A stretch of DNA of 64,000 nucleotides from Thermanaeromonas sp. C210 (GTDB taxonomy: Bacteria > Bacillota > DSM-521 > Neomoorellales > Neomoorellaceae), in contig NZ_BLWF01000001.1 in the NCBI RefSeq assembly GCF_013167955.1, positions 186,001 through 250,000 on the forward strand. Direction: 5' to 3'. The stretch's first letter is position 1. Each line of letters begins with the position of its first letter. Shown piece after piece: positions 8,409-16,517 of the stretch. Below the pieces are notes generated by a model, which searched no databases, was not told where the DNA came from, and was given only the letters and a program-made list of their open reading frames with translations. The position numbers and the translations under genes were made by a program.

Positions 8409-8768
8409 TTAGGAGTCTATTTGTACGGGATTAATCTCAACAGCACAAATACGGCCTGCGGGGATTATGATGGCCCTTAAGATCTGTTGCTCGACAAGCT
8501 TGCTGCCGCTGAACACCTTCAATAAAAGGGAATCACCACGGTCCGGAAGCAGGACGGCAAAATTCTTAATAAAGAACAATTTGGACCCGTTTATGACTTT
8601 TTTGCAACAATCGCCGCACTCGAACTCAATGCCAAATTTCTTGTCTTGGTCACGTTGCAACTCGTCGAGAACGGACCCGAGTCCTTCCAATGCTGGATCC
8701 CTTTCGGGCCAACTCTCTCTAATCTTGTCAAAAATTGCATTCACATCAGCTTGAGACACCGGGATCAC
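8409..8768 (-). CDS. Uncharacterised 119-residue protein
   Basis: The GTG start is preceded by AAGGAGAGGA at good spacing, so the gene is probably expressed. The sequence has a helical N-terminal half (residues 1-45) and a central 'ECGDCCKKVINGSK' with three cysteines, followed by a beta-rich, non-membrane C-terminal half. I do not recognise the family. It stands alone in a region of mobile-element remains, with a strong inverted repeat downstream. Confidence 0.6.
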   Translation of the reverse strand: MIPVSQADVNAIFDKIRESWPERDPALEGLGSVLDELQRDQDKKFGIEFECGDCCKKVINGSKLFFIKNFAVLLPDRGDSLLLKVFSGSKLVEQQILRAIIIPAGRICAVEINPVQIDS

Positions 8769-8922
8769 TCCTCTCCTTAATCTTTAATAGTATGGGTTTA
8801 TCTGGAAAATGGTAACACAATAAGCCAACTAACTAAGCTAAAATTTGTTAATGAACGGCTATAGTGCAACCGAGTGGCCGTAGATACAGCCCGTGCCAAG
8901 TCTACCCGAGGGGGAATGTAAA

Positions 8923-9060
8923 ATGCCAGCCCCAACTGAAAGCATATGCTTTATTTATGGCAGAGAGTGGGAAGGTCCCGGCGGGGAATTGTGCCCCGAC
9001 TGCCGGCTAGACATAGCCGTTGCAGAGGTGGCCGTCGATGTTAATCTGCATGAAGGCTAG
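8923..9060 (+). CDS. Small 45-residue protein with a CPDC motif
   Basis: An ATG with a G-rich site (GAGGGGGAATG) upstream opens a 45-codon frame containing Cys9 and ELCPDCRLD, that is, one CxxC knuckle. It overlaps the next small frame by 11 bases. The size, CxxC and paired arrangement resemble small phage- or plasmid-borne zinc-ribbon proteins, but no function can be assigned. Confidence 0.4.
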   Translation: MPAPTESICFIYGREWEGPGGELCPDCRLDIAVAEVAVDVNLHEG

Positions 9061-9230
9061 CCGTGACCTCTATTATGTCGGCGAGTTTATCACCATAGAC
9101 GCCGCCACGGTCAAAAAATGGATCGCCGCCGGCGTGGCCGAGCCGGCATTGTGTCCGGAGTGCGGTAGCCAATTGGAGGCCGCCGGGATGCCGGGTGTAT
9201 TGCCCAGACTGCGGGTACAAACATAATTAA
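9050..9230 (+). pseudogene. Small zinc-ribbon gene with an apparent frameshift
   Basis: From ATG 9050 the frame encodes MKASRDLYYVGEF... up to LCPECGSQLEAAG and then drifts into an unrelated tail ending at 9226. In the next frame the sequence continues sensibly as CRVYCPDCGYKHN and stops at 9228-9230. Removing one G from the GGG at 9185-9187 joins them into a protein with CPECG and CPDCG knuckles, a classical two-knuckle zinc ribbon. So this is either a one-base frameshift mutation or a sequencing error in a G-run. Confidence 0.5.
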
Positions 9231-9243
9231 GGAGGGATAAGAG

Positions 9244-9277
9244 AAGCCCCTGGGTCTCACCGGGTCCGGGGGCTTTT
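9244..9277 (+). terminator. Rho-independent terminator after the small zinc-ribbon genes
   Basis: AAGCCCC (9244-9250) pairs with GGGGCTT (9269-9275) and runs into TTTT. It sits 14 bp after the last stop of the small gene pair. Confidence 0.65.
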
Positions 9278-9296
9278 GTGCCTATCACACACAAAC

Positions 9297-9318
9297 AGCC
9301 CCCTCGAAACAGGGGGCT
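9297..9318 (-). terminator. Hairpin after the YjcZ-like gene
   Basis: AGCCCCC and GGGGGCT pair perfectly around an 8-nt loop. On the minus strand it is followed by GTTTGTGTGTG, 26 bp after the stop of the YjcZ-like gene, so it probably ends that transcript. Confidence 0.5.
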
Positions 9319-9343
9319 AAACGACCAGGAATTTTAACAGATT

Positions 9344-9430
9344 TTAGTCATCCCCAAAGGCCAGCAGGATGAGGATTAGGAACAGTATAAAAGCAAATCT
9401 GTGGTGAAAAAAGCCAAAGCCTCCGCCCAT
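9344..9430 (-). CDS. YjcZ-like 28-residue hydrophobic mini-protein
   Basis: The short frame reads MGGGFGFFHHRFAFILFLILILLAFGDD in two halves: a Gly/Phe-rich start and a single hydrophobic helix. This is the architecture of YjcZ-type mini-proteins, many of which are induced in sporulation in Bacillus. GGAGGAG lies at good distance before the ATG. The gene lies alone on the minus strand. Assignment rests on composition and layout, since so short a protein offers little sequence to compare. Confidence 0.65.
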   Translation of the reverse strand: MGGGFGFFHHRFAFILFLILILLAFGDD

Positions 9431-9572
9431 AAAGCTCCTCCTTTCCCATTTCTTACTATATCGTATGAAACAGGCGGAGATGTGTGAATGGTATCGCCTG
9501 AATTTGGATCTCGTTGAGGACGGTGCAGGGGAGGTGGTGCCTACGGAGACTGCCTGCCTAAAATGAGAGAAG

Positions 9573-9622
9573 CCCCTGGGCCTGCGGCACTATATGCCTG
9601 TGGGTACTTTGCCCGGGGTTTT
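9573..9622 (+). terminator. Possible terminator hairpin
   Basis: CCCC-T-GGGC (9573-9581) can pair with GCCCGGGG (9611-9618), followed by TTTT. The loop is long (29 nt). The 350-base stretch 9431-9783 holds no convincing gene: a 33-codon frame from ATG 9468 lacks a ribosome site. Confidence 0.35.
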
Positions 9623-9783
9623 GCGGCGGTCGGCAACTGCTTGTACGATATAATATCCTCAAGGAGGACCGAACAAAACCCGATAACCTGTGATTGGCGG
9701 GACCGGGGCACCCTTAGAGTTCAGCCTGGAGAAGCGTGGAGTAGGTTGCCGGTTTGATGAAACTTTGGGAAAGGGGTTAGAGA

Positions 9784-10329
9784 ATGCACCGGTTGATCAC
9801 CCTGGCTGAATCTGAAGGCGCGGAAAATGTTAAGATTATCTCTGCCCAAGACGTGGTGGTTGATGAACGCACCCGGCTTAAGTGTCAAGTCCCCCTTTGC
9901 CCCAACTATAACCGCGCTTTGCTCTGCCCACCTCATCTTCCGCCTGTCTCATGGTTTAGGTCTGTGTTAGACCGATACGAGCGGGTCCTTCTGCTCCAGG
10001 TTCGAACACCGGTTGGCGAAGGAGTTTCTAACCAAGAGGAGGTACTCCAAGGCGCGGTCAAACTTCATAAAATAGTGAACAAGGTAGAGAGAGCCGCTTA
10101 TAATTTGGGATTTCGTTTTGCTGCTGGCCTCATAGGAGGACACTGCCAGCTGTGCCCGGAATGCGTTGGGGTACATTCTAATCTTCCTTGCCGGCACCCT
10201 TATAAGGCCCGTCCTTCTGTGGAGGCCATGGGGATTGATGTAGGTGAGACACTCTCTAAAATAGGCTTGACCTTAAAGCTTCCACTGGAAAAAGAGGTAT
10301 TCTGGACGGGTACGGTGCTGCTGGATTAA
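9784..10329 (+). CDS. DUF2284 predicted metal-binding protein
   Basis: A 181-residue protein rich in ordered cysteines: CQVPLCPNYNRALLCPPHLP (about residues 37-56) and, later, CQLCPECVGVHSNLPCRHP (about residues 120-138), followed by 'KARPSVEAMGIDV'. This Cys spacing and the 'RPSxEAmGIDV' tail are those of the DUF2284 family found in anaerobes, presumed to bind an iron-sulfur cluster or another metal. AAGGGG precedes the ATG. The gene stands alone, and its function is unknown. Confidence 0.85.
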   Translation: MHRLITLAESEGAENVKIISAQDVVVDERTRLKCQVPLCPNYNRALLCPPHLPPVSWFRSVLDRYERVLLLQVRTPVGEGVSNQEEVLQGAVKLHKIVNKVERAAYNLGFRFAAGLIGGHCQLCPECVGVHSNLPCRHPYKARPSVEAMGIDVGETLSKIGLTLKLPLEKEVFWTGTVLLD

Positions 10330-10480
10330 AAAACAACATCAACCCCGTGCCGAGACCCTAAACCTGGGGAGGCGACCTACTAATAACTCTTGATTAACCT
10401 TGATTTGGTTTTCTTGTAGGAGACCCACGCTGTTTTCAATTTATTGTGAGAGCGGTGACCTTAGAGATACTTACAGCCCG
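10330..10480. other. A+T-richer intergenic stretch with inverted ends
   Basis: No gene is visible. AAAACA...CGTG (10328-10349) can pair with CACG-C-TGTTTT (10426-10436), and CCTAC (10376-10380) with GTAGG (10416-10420), giving a possible 110-nt folded unit. The heptamer GAGACCC occurs twice (10352 and 10420). It did not match any RNA class I know. Confidence 0.25.
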
Positions 10481-10482
10481 GC

Positions 10483-10928
10483 GGCCGGGTAGTTGTTATC
10501 GGCGGCCAGGCAGGCATTAAAGCGGCCGAGAGACTTCGCGCCGGGGGCCTTAATGTTCACCTGGTAGTCTCCTCTGGCCGCACTTCTTTCCCAGTTTTTA
10601 GATTATACCGGCGCGGAGCTGGTGCGCCGGGTTATGACCGACGCCGGTTTTGCCATCCACCTCCAGGAAGATCTGGTGGCCCTGGAAGACGAGGATAGAG
10701 TGACCAATGCAGTCTTAAGCTCTGGGGCTTCGGTACCGGCCGAGAATACCCGCCATATAATATCCGTGGCGTTCGAGAGCATCTGGCCCCGGAATCGGCG
10801 GCCGAACAGCCCAAATCCTGGAGCTGGGTCCCTGCGATGCATTGGTCTTTCGTGGTGCCTTTTTCTTCCTAGATGAGGGCGTCCTTGGGGAGATATACCG
10901 GGTCTAGAACATGCAGCAACGCCCGGGA
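10483..10928 (+). pseudogene. 5' part of a pyridine-nucleotide disulfide oxidoreductase relic, split by IS21
   Basis: The frame at 10483 reads GRVVVIGGQAGIKAAERLRA, an FAD-binding Rossmann start with one Gly of the usual GGGxAG lost. After a frameshift the sequence continues as VRRVMTDAGFAIHLQEDLVA and VLSSGASVPAENTR (about 10621-10750), the NAD-binding part, with large deletions between. The frame is then interrupted by the IS21-type element at 10929. Past the element, 12590-12664 reads LAAAGSGDLRVVFLGDPISA, plausibly the same gene's C-terminal end. The gene was broken in several places, only one of them by the IS. Confidence 0.65.
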
Positions 10929-11068
10929 TGTGTGTGGTAAAGTAAAAAGGACCCACCTTGGGCGGGAATGGTAACAAAAAAGGGGACCACCCTTAACACA
11001 TCGAACCCCTGTTGCTGGTTGACCAAAAAAACGGCGACAGGGGGTAGAAATAGGTGTTAGGGATGGTC

Positions 11069-11960
11069 CACATCGAGTAGGAAGCCTTCTTTGAAGCACA
11101 TAAGCTGGCCTTCGAGTTTTTCGGCGGTGTACCCAAAAGGGTGATCTATGACAACCTGAAGACGGCGGTTAAAAAGGTGCTTAAGGGTATTAAGCGCGAG
11201 GAACAGGAAGCTTTTATTGCGTTACGCTGCCATTACGTCTTTGCCGCCGACTTCTGCAATGTAAGGCAGGCCCACGAGAAGGGCCAGGTGGAAAACGGCG
11301 TAGGCTTTGTCAGGCGCAACTTCCTGGTGCCCGTGCCGCAGGTGGCTTCCCTGGAGGAATTCAACGCCCTGCTTTTGGACAAGTCCCTGGCCTATGCCGG
11401 GGAGCATAAAGTTGCGGGTACCCAGAAGACCGTGGCCGAGGTCTGGGAGGAGGAAAAGAAAGCCCTCTTGGCCCTGCCGACCAAACCCTTTGCCTGCTGC
11501 CGCGAGATCGAGGGAAAAAGCGACCGCTATTCCCGGGTCTTTTTTGAGACCAACCGCTACTCGGTACCCGTGGCCTACGCCGGCTCCTTCTTAACCCTGC
11601 GGGCCTATGTGGACCGCATTGAAGTCTGGCAGGGCGGGCAATGCCTGGCTAGCCACAAGAGGAGCTACGGCCGCGGCGAAGAAATCCTCGACCCCGTGCA
11701 CTACCTGCCGGAACTGGCCAAAAAGCCGCGGGCCTGGCAGAACGCCCGGCCGCTAAAAACGGGCAAACTCCCGCCCGTCTACCACACGGGATGGTGCATC
11801 TGGCCTTAGAGGGCAAAGAAGGCATCAAAGAGTTTGCCTGCATCATGGTGCTGGAACCCCTCTTTGGCCGGGATATCCTTACCCTGGCCTTGCAGAAGGC
11901 CCTGGCGGACCATGTTCTTAAGCCTTGCCGCCGTGCGGGAATACGCGGCAAGCATTGCCC
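11069..11960 (+). pseudogene. istA remnant (IS21 transposase, C-terminal half)
   Basis: After an in-frame TAG just before 11072 the frame reads EAFFEAHKLAFEFFGGVPKR and on through the end of the DDE catalytic core ('IYDNLKTAVKK', then the 'AHEKGQVENGVGFVRR' segment with the catalytic Glu). It continues to 11809, where a frameshift breaks the C-terminal tail ('GRDILTLALQKALADH' continues in another frame to about 11960). The N-terminal helix-turn-helix and first Asp are missing, so it cannot encode an active transposase. Confidence 0.85.
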
Positions 11961-12025
11961 GAGGTAATGGCAATCTCCGTCCCTAAACAAAGCCAAGGTC
12001 CTGGCCCTAGCGCAAGGGGAATTTA

Positions 12026-12514
12026 TTGCCAGAAAAGAAACGGTTATTTTTTATCGGGAACTGTGGTACCGGGAAAACGCATCTGGCCATCGCCCTAGGG
12101 ATGTGTGCTTTGCGCAAAGGCTACAAAGTGCGGTTCTACACTGCTGCCGGGCTGGTCAACGAACTTTTGGAGGCAAGCCAGGAATACCGACTTAAGAAAC
12201 TGGAAAAGCAGTGGCTGGCCCAGGACCTGATCATCCTGGACGAAGTTGGCTACGTACCCTTCACCAAAACCGGCGCAGAACTCTTATGCCAGTTCTGTGC
12301 CAGCCGCTACGAAAGGGGCAGCGTCATCATTACCACCAATCTGGAATTTGCCCAATGGACGGAGGTGTTCGGAGACGAACGGCTGACAGGTGCGCTGCTG
12401 GACCGGCTCACCCACCGGGCGCACATCCTGGTGATGAATGGCCAAAGCTACCGGTTTCGGGAGAGCCTACGCAGGCGCGAGCAAGAGCGCGCAAATTCGC
12501 GCGAGCCCGCATAG
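12026..12514 (+). pseudogene. istB remnant (IS21 helper ATPase, N-terminally truncated)
   Basis: 162 codons encode the AAA+ core of IstB: Walker A GNCGTGKTHLA near residue 11, Walker B LIILDEVGYVP near residue 69, and the 'ERGSVIITTNLEFAQW' sensor region, ending normally. Full IstB is about 250 residues. The N-terminal DNA-binding part is absent, and the sequence just upstream (11960-12025) reads as the tail of istA, so a deletion removed the junction. A shortened ATPase could still be made. Confidence 0.82.
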
Positions 12515-12787
12515 TCTAAGACTAGGCGGGGGTGGTCCCCTTTGCGTTACCACAGCGGTCCCCTTTTCGATTGCCACAAACACCCGGGACTGGCCGCCGC
12601 CGGGTCCGGCGATCTCCGGGTGGTTTTCCTGGGCGATCCCATCTCAGCTGGGGAACTCAAAGGGTGATGGAGGTGTTGGAAAGGCAGGTATTTTTGTGGC
12701 GTTGCAAATGATGCCTTCAAATGGTGGATGTGGTATAATGCTCGATAAAGATGGCCATCATAAATACTAAAAAAGGAAAAGTAAAAT

Positions 12788-12911
12788 TTTTACTCCTCCG
12801 ATAGGTTGTGCCGGAGGGGCAATGTTGAAGGATTGGCGAGTTGAAGAAATTGGCAACAAAATGATAGCTTTAACCGCTCGGTAATATCTGTCCGGGCGGC
12901 AACGTTTCAAG
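12788..12911 (+). repeat. Two degenerate CRISPR-repeat-like hairpins separated by 36 nt
   Basis: Unit 1 (12788-12830) ends GGGGCAATGTTGAAG; unit 2 (12867-12911) begins GCTTTAACCGC and ends GGGCGGCAACGTTTCAAG. The true repeat of the array at 21346 begins GTTGTAACCGC and ends GAGGCGGCAACGTTGAAG. Unit 2 shares TAACCGC and the 12-mer GGCGGCAACGTT with it; unit 1 matches 12 of the last 13 bases. Both enclose a G+C stem, as the repeat does. The 36-nt gap equals the spacer size of the array (35-40). They lie about 450 bp before the cas promoter. Confidence 0.5.
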
Positions 12912-13009
12912 TTCTCTTGCTGGATAGGGATTAACAATTATACCCAGGGAGACAATTATTGAAAAGAGCCTGCCATGGTGTATTTGTTCTGGTAGGCTAC
13001 TTATTTTTT

Positions 13010-13182
13010 ATGCCCTCTATGCCATCGCCGTAGTCGGGGGCATGATGGAGCAGATAGGCGTCCTGGTGGAGAGCACCGCAGCCCTCCATACCGACGTGGT
13101 CAAAAGCGTCACCCGTCCGGGGGGACGCCGTCTATCGGCGGTTGTTAAGCGTAGAAAGCTGGATGATTGCCGTGCGGCGTGA
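13010..13182 (+). pseudogene. Unidentified coding remnant between the repeat-like hairpins
   Basis: One frame reads YALYAIAVVGGMMEQIGVLV and continues to a stop near 13182, without a start codon or ribosome site. The composition is protein-like. I cannot name the family. It probably is the rest of a gene destroyed by rearrangement. The remainder of 12590-13330 holds no intact gene. Confidence 0.3.
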
Positions 13183-13189
13183 CAAGATA

Positions 13190-13235
13190 GCTTTAACTTC
13201 CTAAAATATATCCTTTCGGGCAGCAACTTTTCGAG
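13190..13235 (+). repeat. Third, more diverged CRISPR-repeat-like hairpin
   Basis: It reads GCTTTAACTTCC... and ends CGGGCAGCAACTTTTCGAG, clearly a relative of the unit at 12867-12911. Both are preceded by GATA and followed closely by TCTCTTGCTGGAT, so a longer unit of about 65 bp was duplicated here. It lies about 100 bp before the cas -35 box. Confidence 0.45.
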
Positions 13236-13334
13236 GTCTCTTGCTGGATGTTTAACAGTTGTCCCCAATGGATTCTACTCAATGGAGTAAGTCAAAGAAA
13301 GAGCCCATATTATCTTTAACTCTCCAATAAATAC

Positions 13335-13363
13335 TTGACATACCCCCTGCTTTCTGCTATTTT
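13335..13363 (+). promoter_or_regulatory. Promoter of the cas operon
   Basis: TTGACA (13335-13340) and TATTTT (13358-13363) are 17 nt apart, 39 bp before the first cas start codon. No other promoter is evident between the cas genes, which are separated by 8-15 bp. Confidence 0.75.
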
Positions 13364-13402
13364 AAACTTAAAGAATCTTCGCCGGAAAGGAGAGTTATTA
13401 TC

Positions 13403-14713
13403 ATGCAAAGCGTCTCAACCCTTTACGAACGCTTAAAGGCCGACCTCTCCGACCGTGGTACAGCAGCTGGAATCACGGTGTCGCAGAAGTTAAGTCCCTT
13501 TGAGAGCGGTTTTGATGTTCAACCCCCCACATATTCTACTGGTGAGGAGGGACGGGGTGGACGGCAAACACAGACAAGGCATTTTTCTATCCGGAATATT
13601 TCGGGGAAAAGGGCGCTTACAGTTCTCCTGGATTCTATTCCCTCCCAGGCTAACCGCCTCGAGGAAATCATGCGCAACCGCGCTAAAGACCTGGACCTTC
13701 CCGTAGTGGGGGTGCGCGTAGGGGGAACAGGTTACCTCATCACCCAGTATGATGCCCCTCATCGTATCTATGATGGCTATTTTAAATTTTCTAAGCTCAA
13801 CGGGCAGCCTTTTTTTGCCTCTCCCGTAGGGCAGGATATCCTCTGGGCGGATACTTTCTATGCCACCCCCCTTTACCGCTGGTCGCCAAATACGCTCCTT
13901 TTTGGCGGGTGGGCTTCCCACGCGGACGAAGCGGTTATGCAGATTTCAGGTTCGGAAGGGCGTTTCCAGCGCGCCCAGGCCAAACTCGAACGGGCCATGG
14001 AAGCTACCATCATCGGTGTGGTGACATATTTCCAGGATCATGAACTGGACTTGGCGCGTGGCCCCGAAATAATGAAAGCCCTCAAACAACTTTTTACAGT
14101 GGGGCGCACTCAGAGCCGCTATGACCCTCTGAACCCGTCAGCACCCAAGGGGAAAGAGCCGAACAAAGAAAAACTTTCCCAACTCGGCCTCGGACACATT
14201 CTCCCTACTATTGAGGAAGACAGCGGCTACGTAAGCGTAGAGGAAATCTTCTACCAGGCCGTTTTGAAATTTGCCTCCTTACGGAAACTTTATTTTCCGC
14301 CCGGAAGCTCCGGACAAGTTCCCTATGCCCACGAGCGCGATGTTGCAGGACGGGTAGTTCTCGCTTCCCTCGGCCTCTATCTCCTGGCTATTTACTTGTC
14401 CCAGGGTGCCTTGAAGCTTCGTTCCCGCGCAACCCTCATTCCCCGGGACGGGGCTGTCAGGGCAGAGTACCTTACAACTCCCGGGCAGAGGGAGGACTTT
14501 ATGTTGGAGCCGGGAATCATGAAAGAACTTTACGAGCGGGCTAAGGACGACGCGCAGAAACACGGCCTCACTTTTGCCAAGGAGTGCCTCCTGCTCGAAC
14601 TCAACGAAAAAGAACTCATGGAAAAGACGAATTTTGTTTTCAAAGTACCCGTTGCACCCAGCTATATTTATGAGATTTGCCCGCAATTAGCCGGTGGCAC
14701 GCCGCACGAGTAG
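13403..14713 (+). CDS. csb1: Type I-G Cas7 (Csb1, GSU0053 family)
   Basis: A 436-residue protein. It has the Csb1 signature 'LLDSIPSQANRLEE' (about residues 75-88), 'LPVVGVRVG' and 'SPNTLLFGGWASHADE' (about residue 160), typical of the backbone subunit of the type I-G (formerly I-U) effector complex. Cas7 subunits line the crRNA in the interference complex. AAGGAG lies 10 nt before the ATG. It is the first gene of the operon, and its stop lies 11 bp before csb2. Confidence 0.88.
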   Translation: MQSVSTLYERLKADLSDRGTAAGITVSQKLSPFESGFDVQPPTYSTGEEGRGGRQTQTRHFSIRNISGKRALTVLLDSIPSQANRLEEIMRNRAKDLDLPVVGVRVGGTGYLITQYDAPHRIYDGYFKFSKLNGQPFFASPVGQDILWADTFYATPLYRWSPNTLLFGGWASHADEAVMQISGSEGRFQRAQAKLERAMEATIIGVVTYFQDHELDLARGPEIMKALKQLFTVGRTQSRYDPLNPSAPKGKEPNKEKLSQLGLGHILPTIEEDSGYVSVEEIFYQAVLKFASLRKLYFPPGSSGQVPYAHERDVAGRVVLASLGLYLLAIYLSQGALKLRSRATLIPRDGAVRAEYLTTPGQREDFMLEPGIMKELYERAKDDAQKHGLTFAKECLLLELNEKELMEKTNFVFKVPVAPSYIYEICPQLAGGTPHE

Positions 14714-14724
14714 GAGGGATAAAA

Positions 14725-16503
14725 GTGGCCTTTATCCTCAGGGTGGACTACTTGAACCACCTAGTCACGGGTTGCGGAGGTCAAAAGGACAAACTAGAAT
14801 ACCCGCCGCACCCGGACCGCCTCTTCATGGCACTGGTAGCGACGGCGGCCAAAACACGCGTTTACGACGCCGGCGCGAAAGAGTACGTCCCCAAGCTAAA
14901 ATACCCCCTCTACCGCCGCGCCCTGGAGTGGCTTGAAAGTCAGGAACCCCCCGCTATTTACGCGCCGCCGGAACTTTTAGATTCCGGTGTCCTTCACACC
15001 TTTGTTCCGGTGAACTACAAAATCCACAACGCAGGAAATAAAATTGTCCTTCCGCCGTACGACCCGGGGGCGCGGTATCGTGTTCCCCGCCTGCGCCCCA
15101 TCGGCATAATAGACCGGCCCCTCTTTTATGCGTGGCAATCCGACCCGGAAGGGGACATCCGGGAGGCATTGGCCGATCTGGCGAAAGATGTCCCCTACCT
15201 GGGTACGACCTGGAGTTCGGTCGCCGTGCGCGTCGTAGCGGAAATCGAGGAGCCCTACCGGAACGGGCCCTGCCTCAGGCCCCTCAAACAAACCGGCACC
15301 CCTTATGGAGGCCGACTTGCATTGCAGTCACTCCGTGTCCCTGCTCCGGGACGTATCGACGACCTCGACCGGGAGTACCGGCGGGTTATCGCCTTCCTAA
15401 GGAATACTTCAACGAAGCCCTCAGAAGCGCGCGAAATCAGCATGAGGACTTTCATCGGCGCCCCCCAGGTACGCTATATTTGGGACCGGCCCATAAAAGG
15501 AGAAGGACACGTCTTTGCACGGAGTGCGGTGGCCCGCTTTGGCGTGCGTCCTTCAATTCCCCTTATCTGGAGCGGCCTTCTTGCCGAAGCGGTACACGCC
15601 TCTTTAGCCAGTGCCGTAGCCGGCCTGGGGAAGCGTTTTCCAGACACCGATGTCGAGGGGTACGCCACGGGAAATGGGTGTTTTAAAGAGCGGCCCCATA
15701 TATTTTTCGTTCCCCTGTCGAACGTAGGCTTCCAGTATTCCGATGGAACCATCAAGGGCTTTGCTCTGCTCTTCCCGGCAAGCGAAGGGATCAGCCGCGC
15801 GGCCGTGGAGGCCATCTATTACGCCTTCAAAAATTTCCTCGCCCCCCAAAATGAACTCTACCTCGACTTCGGCCGAGTAAAAAATACCACGACCATCTGG
15901 CCGGGAGGCCGGCGTATCTCCCTCTTCGTAGAGCCCCTTGAGGATCAGCCGTACTTTGGATATGTTTTCGGTGATGACGGGCGGAGCTTTCATCCGGAAG
16001 CAAGTGGGGGAGAAGGTTACGGGCGGACGGTGCGCGTGCTCGGGCCAACAACCCTTGAATGGTGGCGCTGGCGGCAGGATTCACAGGTCTGGGCTAGCGT
16101 CACCCCGGTTATTTTGCCGCGTTTTCCCAAGAAAAATCTCTCGGTGCTCCAGATTGTAAACCATCAGTTAGAAATTCTCGGGCTTCCTCCTGCCCGGCGG
16201 GTCACATACCGTTCCCTGGGAGCCCTCAAGGGGACGCCGTCGGTTCACGAGTTTCGCGCCTTCGGCACGCGGTACTTTGAGAACGTCTGGATGCACCTCG
16301 TCCTCGAGTTTGGGGAACCGGTTCGGGGGCCGCTCCTCCTCGGGAGGGGGATGTATTTCGGCTACGGCTTTCTAGCACCCATGCTGCCTGGCGAGGACGA
16401 GAACTTCGGAAGGCATGCGCATTACGCTGCTTCGGAGGAGAATCCGGGACTCGAAGATGTAGGCGCCAAACAGCCATTCCAGAACAGTCAGGGCCTGGTT
16501 TAA
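14725..16503 (+). CDS. csb2: Type I-G Csb2 (Cas5-Cas6 fusion, GSU0054 family)
   Basis: A 592-residue protein whose N-terminus (VAFILRVDYLNHLVTGCGGQ, then 'EYPPHPDRLFMALVATAA') is diagnostic of Csb2. It combines a Cas5-like half, which caps the 5' end of the crRNA, with a Cas6-like half, which cleaves the pre-crRNA in the repeat stem. The glycine-rich 'LLLGRGMYFGYGFL' near residue 537 matches the Cas6-type G-rich loop. The GTG start at 14725 has AGGAGGG upstream; the frame is open further, but only within csb1. Confidence 0.86.
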   Translation: MAFILRVDYLNHLVTGCGGQKDKLEYPPHPDRLFMALVATAAKTRVYDAGAKEYVPKLKYPLYRRALEWLESQEPPAIYAPPELLDSGVLHTFVPVNYKIHNAGNKIVLPPYDPGARYRVPRLRPIGIIDRPLFYAWQSDPEGDIREALADLAKDVPYLGTTWSSVAVRVVAEIEEPYRNGPCLRPLKQTGTPYGGRLALQSLRVPAPGRIDDLDREYRRVIAFLRNTSTKPSEAREISMRTFIGAPQVRYIWDRPIKGEGHVFARSAVARFGVRPSIPLIWSGLLAEAVHASLASAVAGLGKRFPDTDVEGYATGNGCFKERPHIFFVPLSNVGFQYSDGTIKGFALLFPASEGISRAAVEAIYYAFKNFLAPQNELYLDFGRVKNTTTIWPGGRRISLFVEPLEDQPYFGYVFGDDGRSFHPEASGGEGYGRTVRVLGPTTLEWWRWRQDSQVWASVTPVILPRFPKKNLSVLQIVNHQLEILGLPPARRVTYRSLGALKGTPSVHEFRAFGTRYFENVWMHLVLEFGEPVRGPLLLGRGMYFGYGFLAPMLPGEDENFGRHAHYAASEENPGLEDVGAKQPFQNSQGLV

Positions 16504-16517
16504 AAGGAGGGCACAGG

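Larger units (their letters stand above)
10929..12582 (+). mobile_element. IS21-family element with internal deletions, 1654 bp, with a 7-bp target duplication
   Basis: The left end starts TGTGTGTGGTAAAG and the right end, read inward, TGTTTGTGGCAATC. Both ends carry subterminal repeats of an AAAGGGGACC type (about 10976-10988 on the left, 12534-12566 on the right), the multiple-terminal-repeat layout of IS21. CCCGGGA is duplicated on both sides (10922-10928, 12583-12589). Full IS21 elements exceed 2 kb; here the 5' half of istA and the 5' third of istB are gone, leaving a defective element with good ends. Confidence 0.85.

Noticed and set aside
9468-9569. A 33-codon plus-strand frame in the gap after the YjcZ-like gene
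   Set aside because: No ribosome site and no recognisable features; chance is sufficient.
12867-12911. tracrRNA or anti-repeat for the CRISPR array
   Set aside because: The system is type I with a Cas6-like enzyme (Csb2), which needs no tracrRNA. The hairpin has the same polarity as the repeat, not the complement of it.
7911-13330. A complete integrative element bounded by tRNA-Gly
   Set aside because: I did not see a second copy of the tRNA 3' end to the right, and most genes are fragments of unrelated mobile elements.
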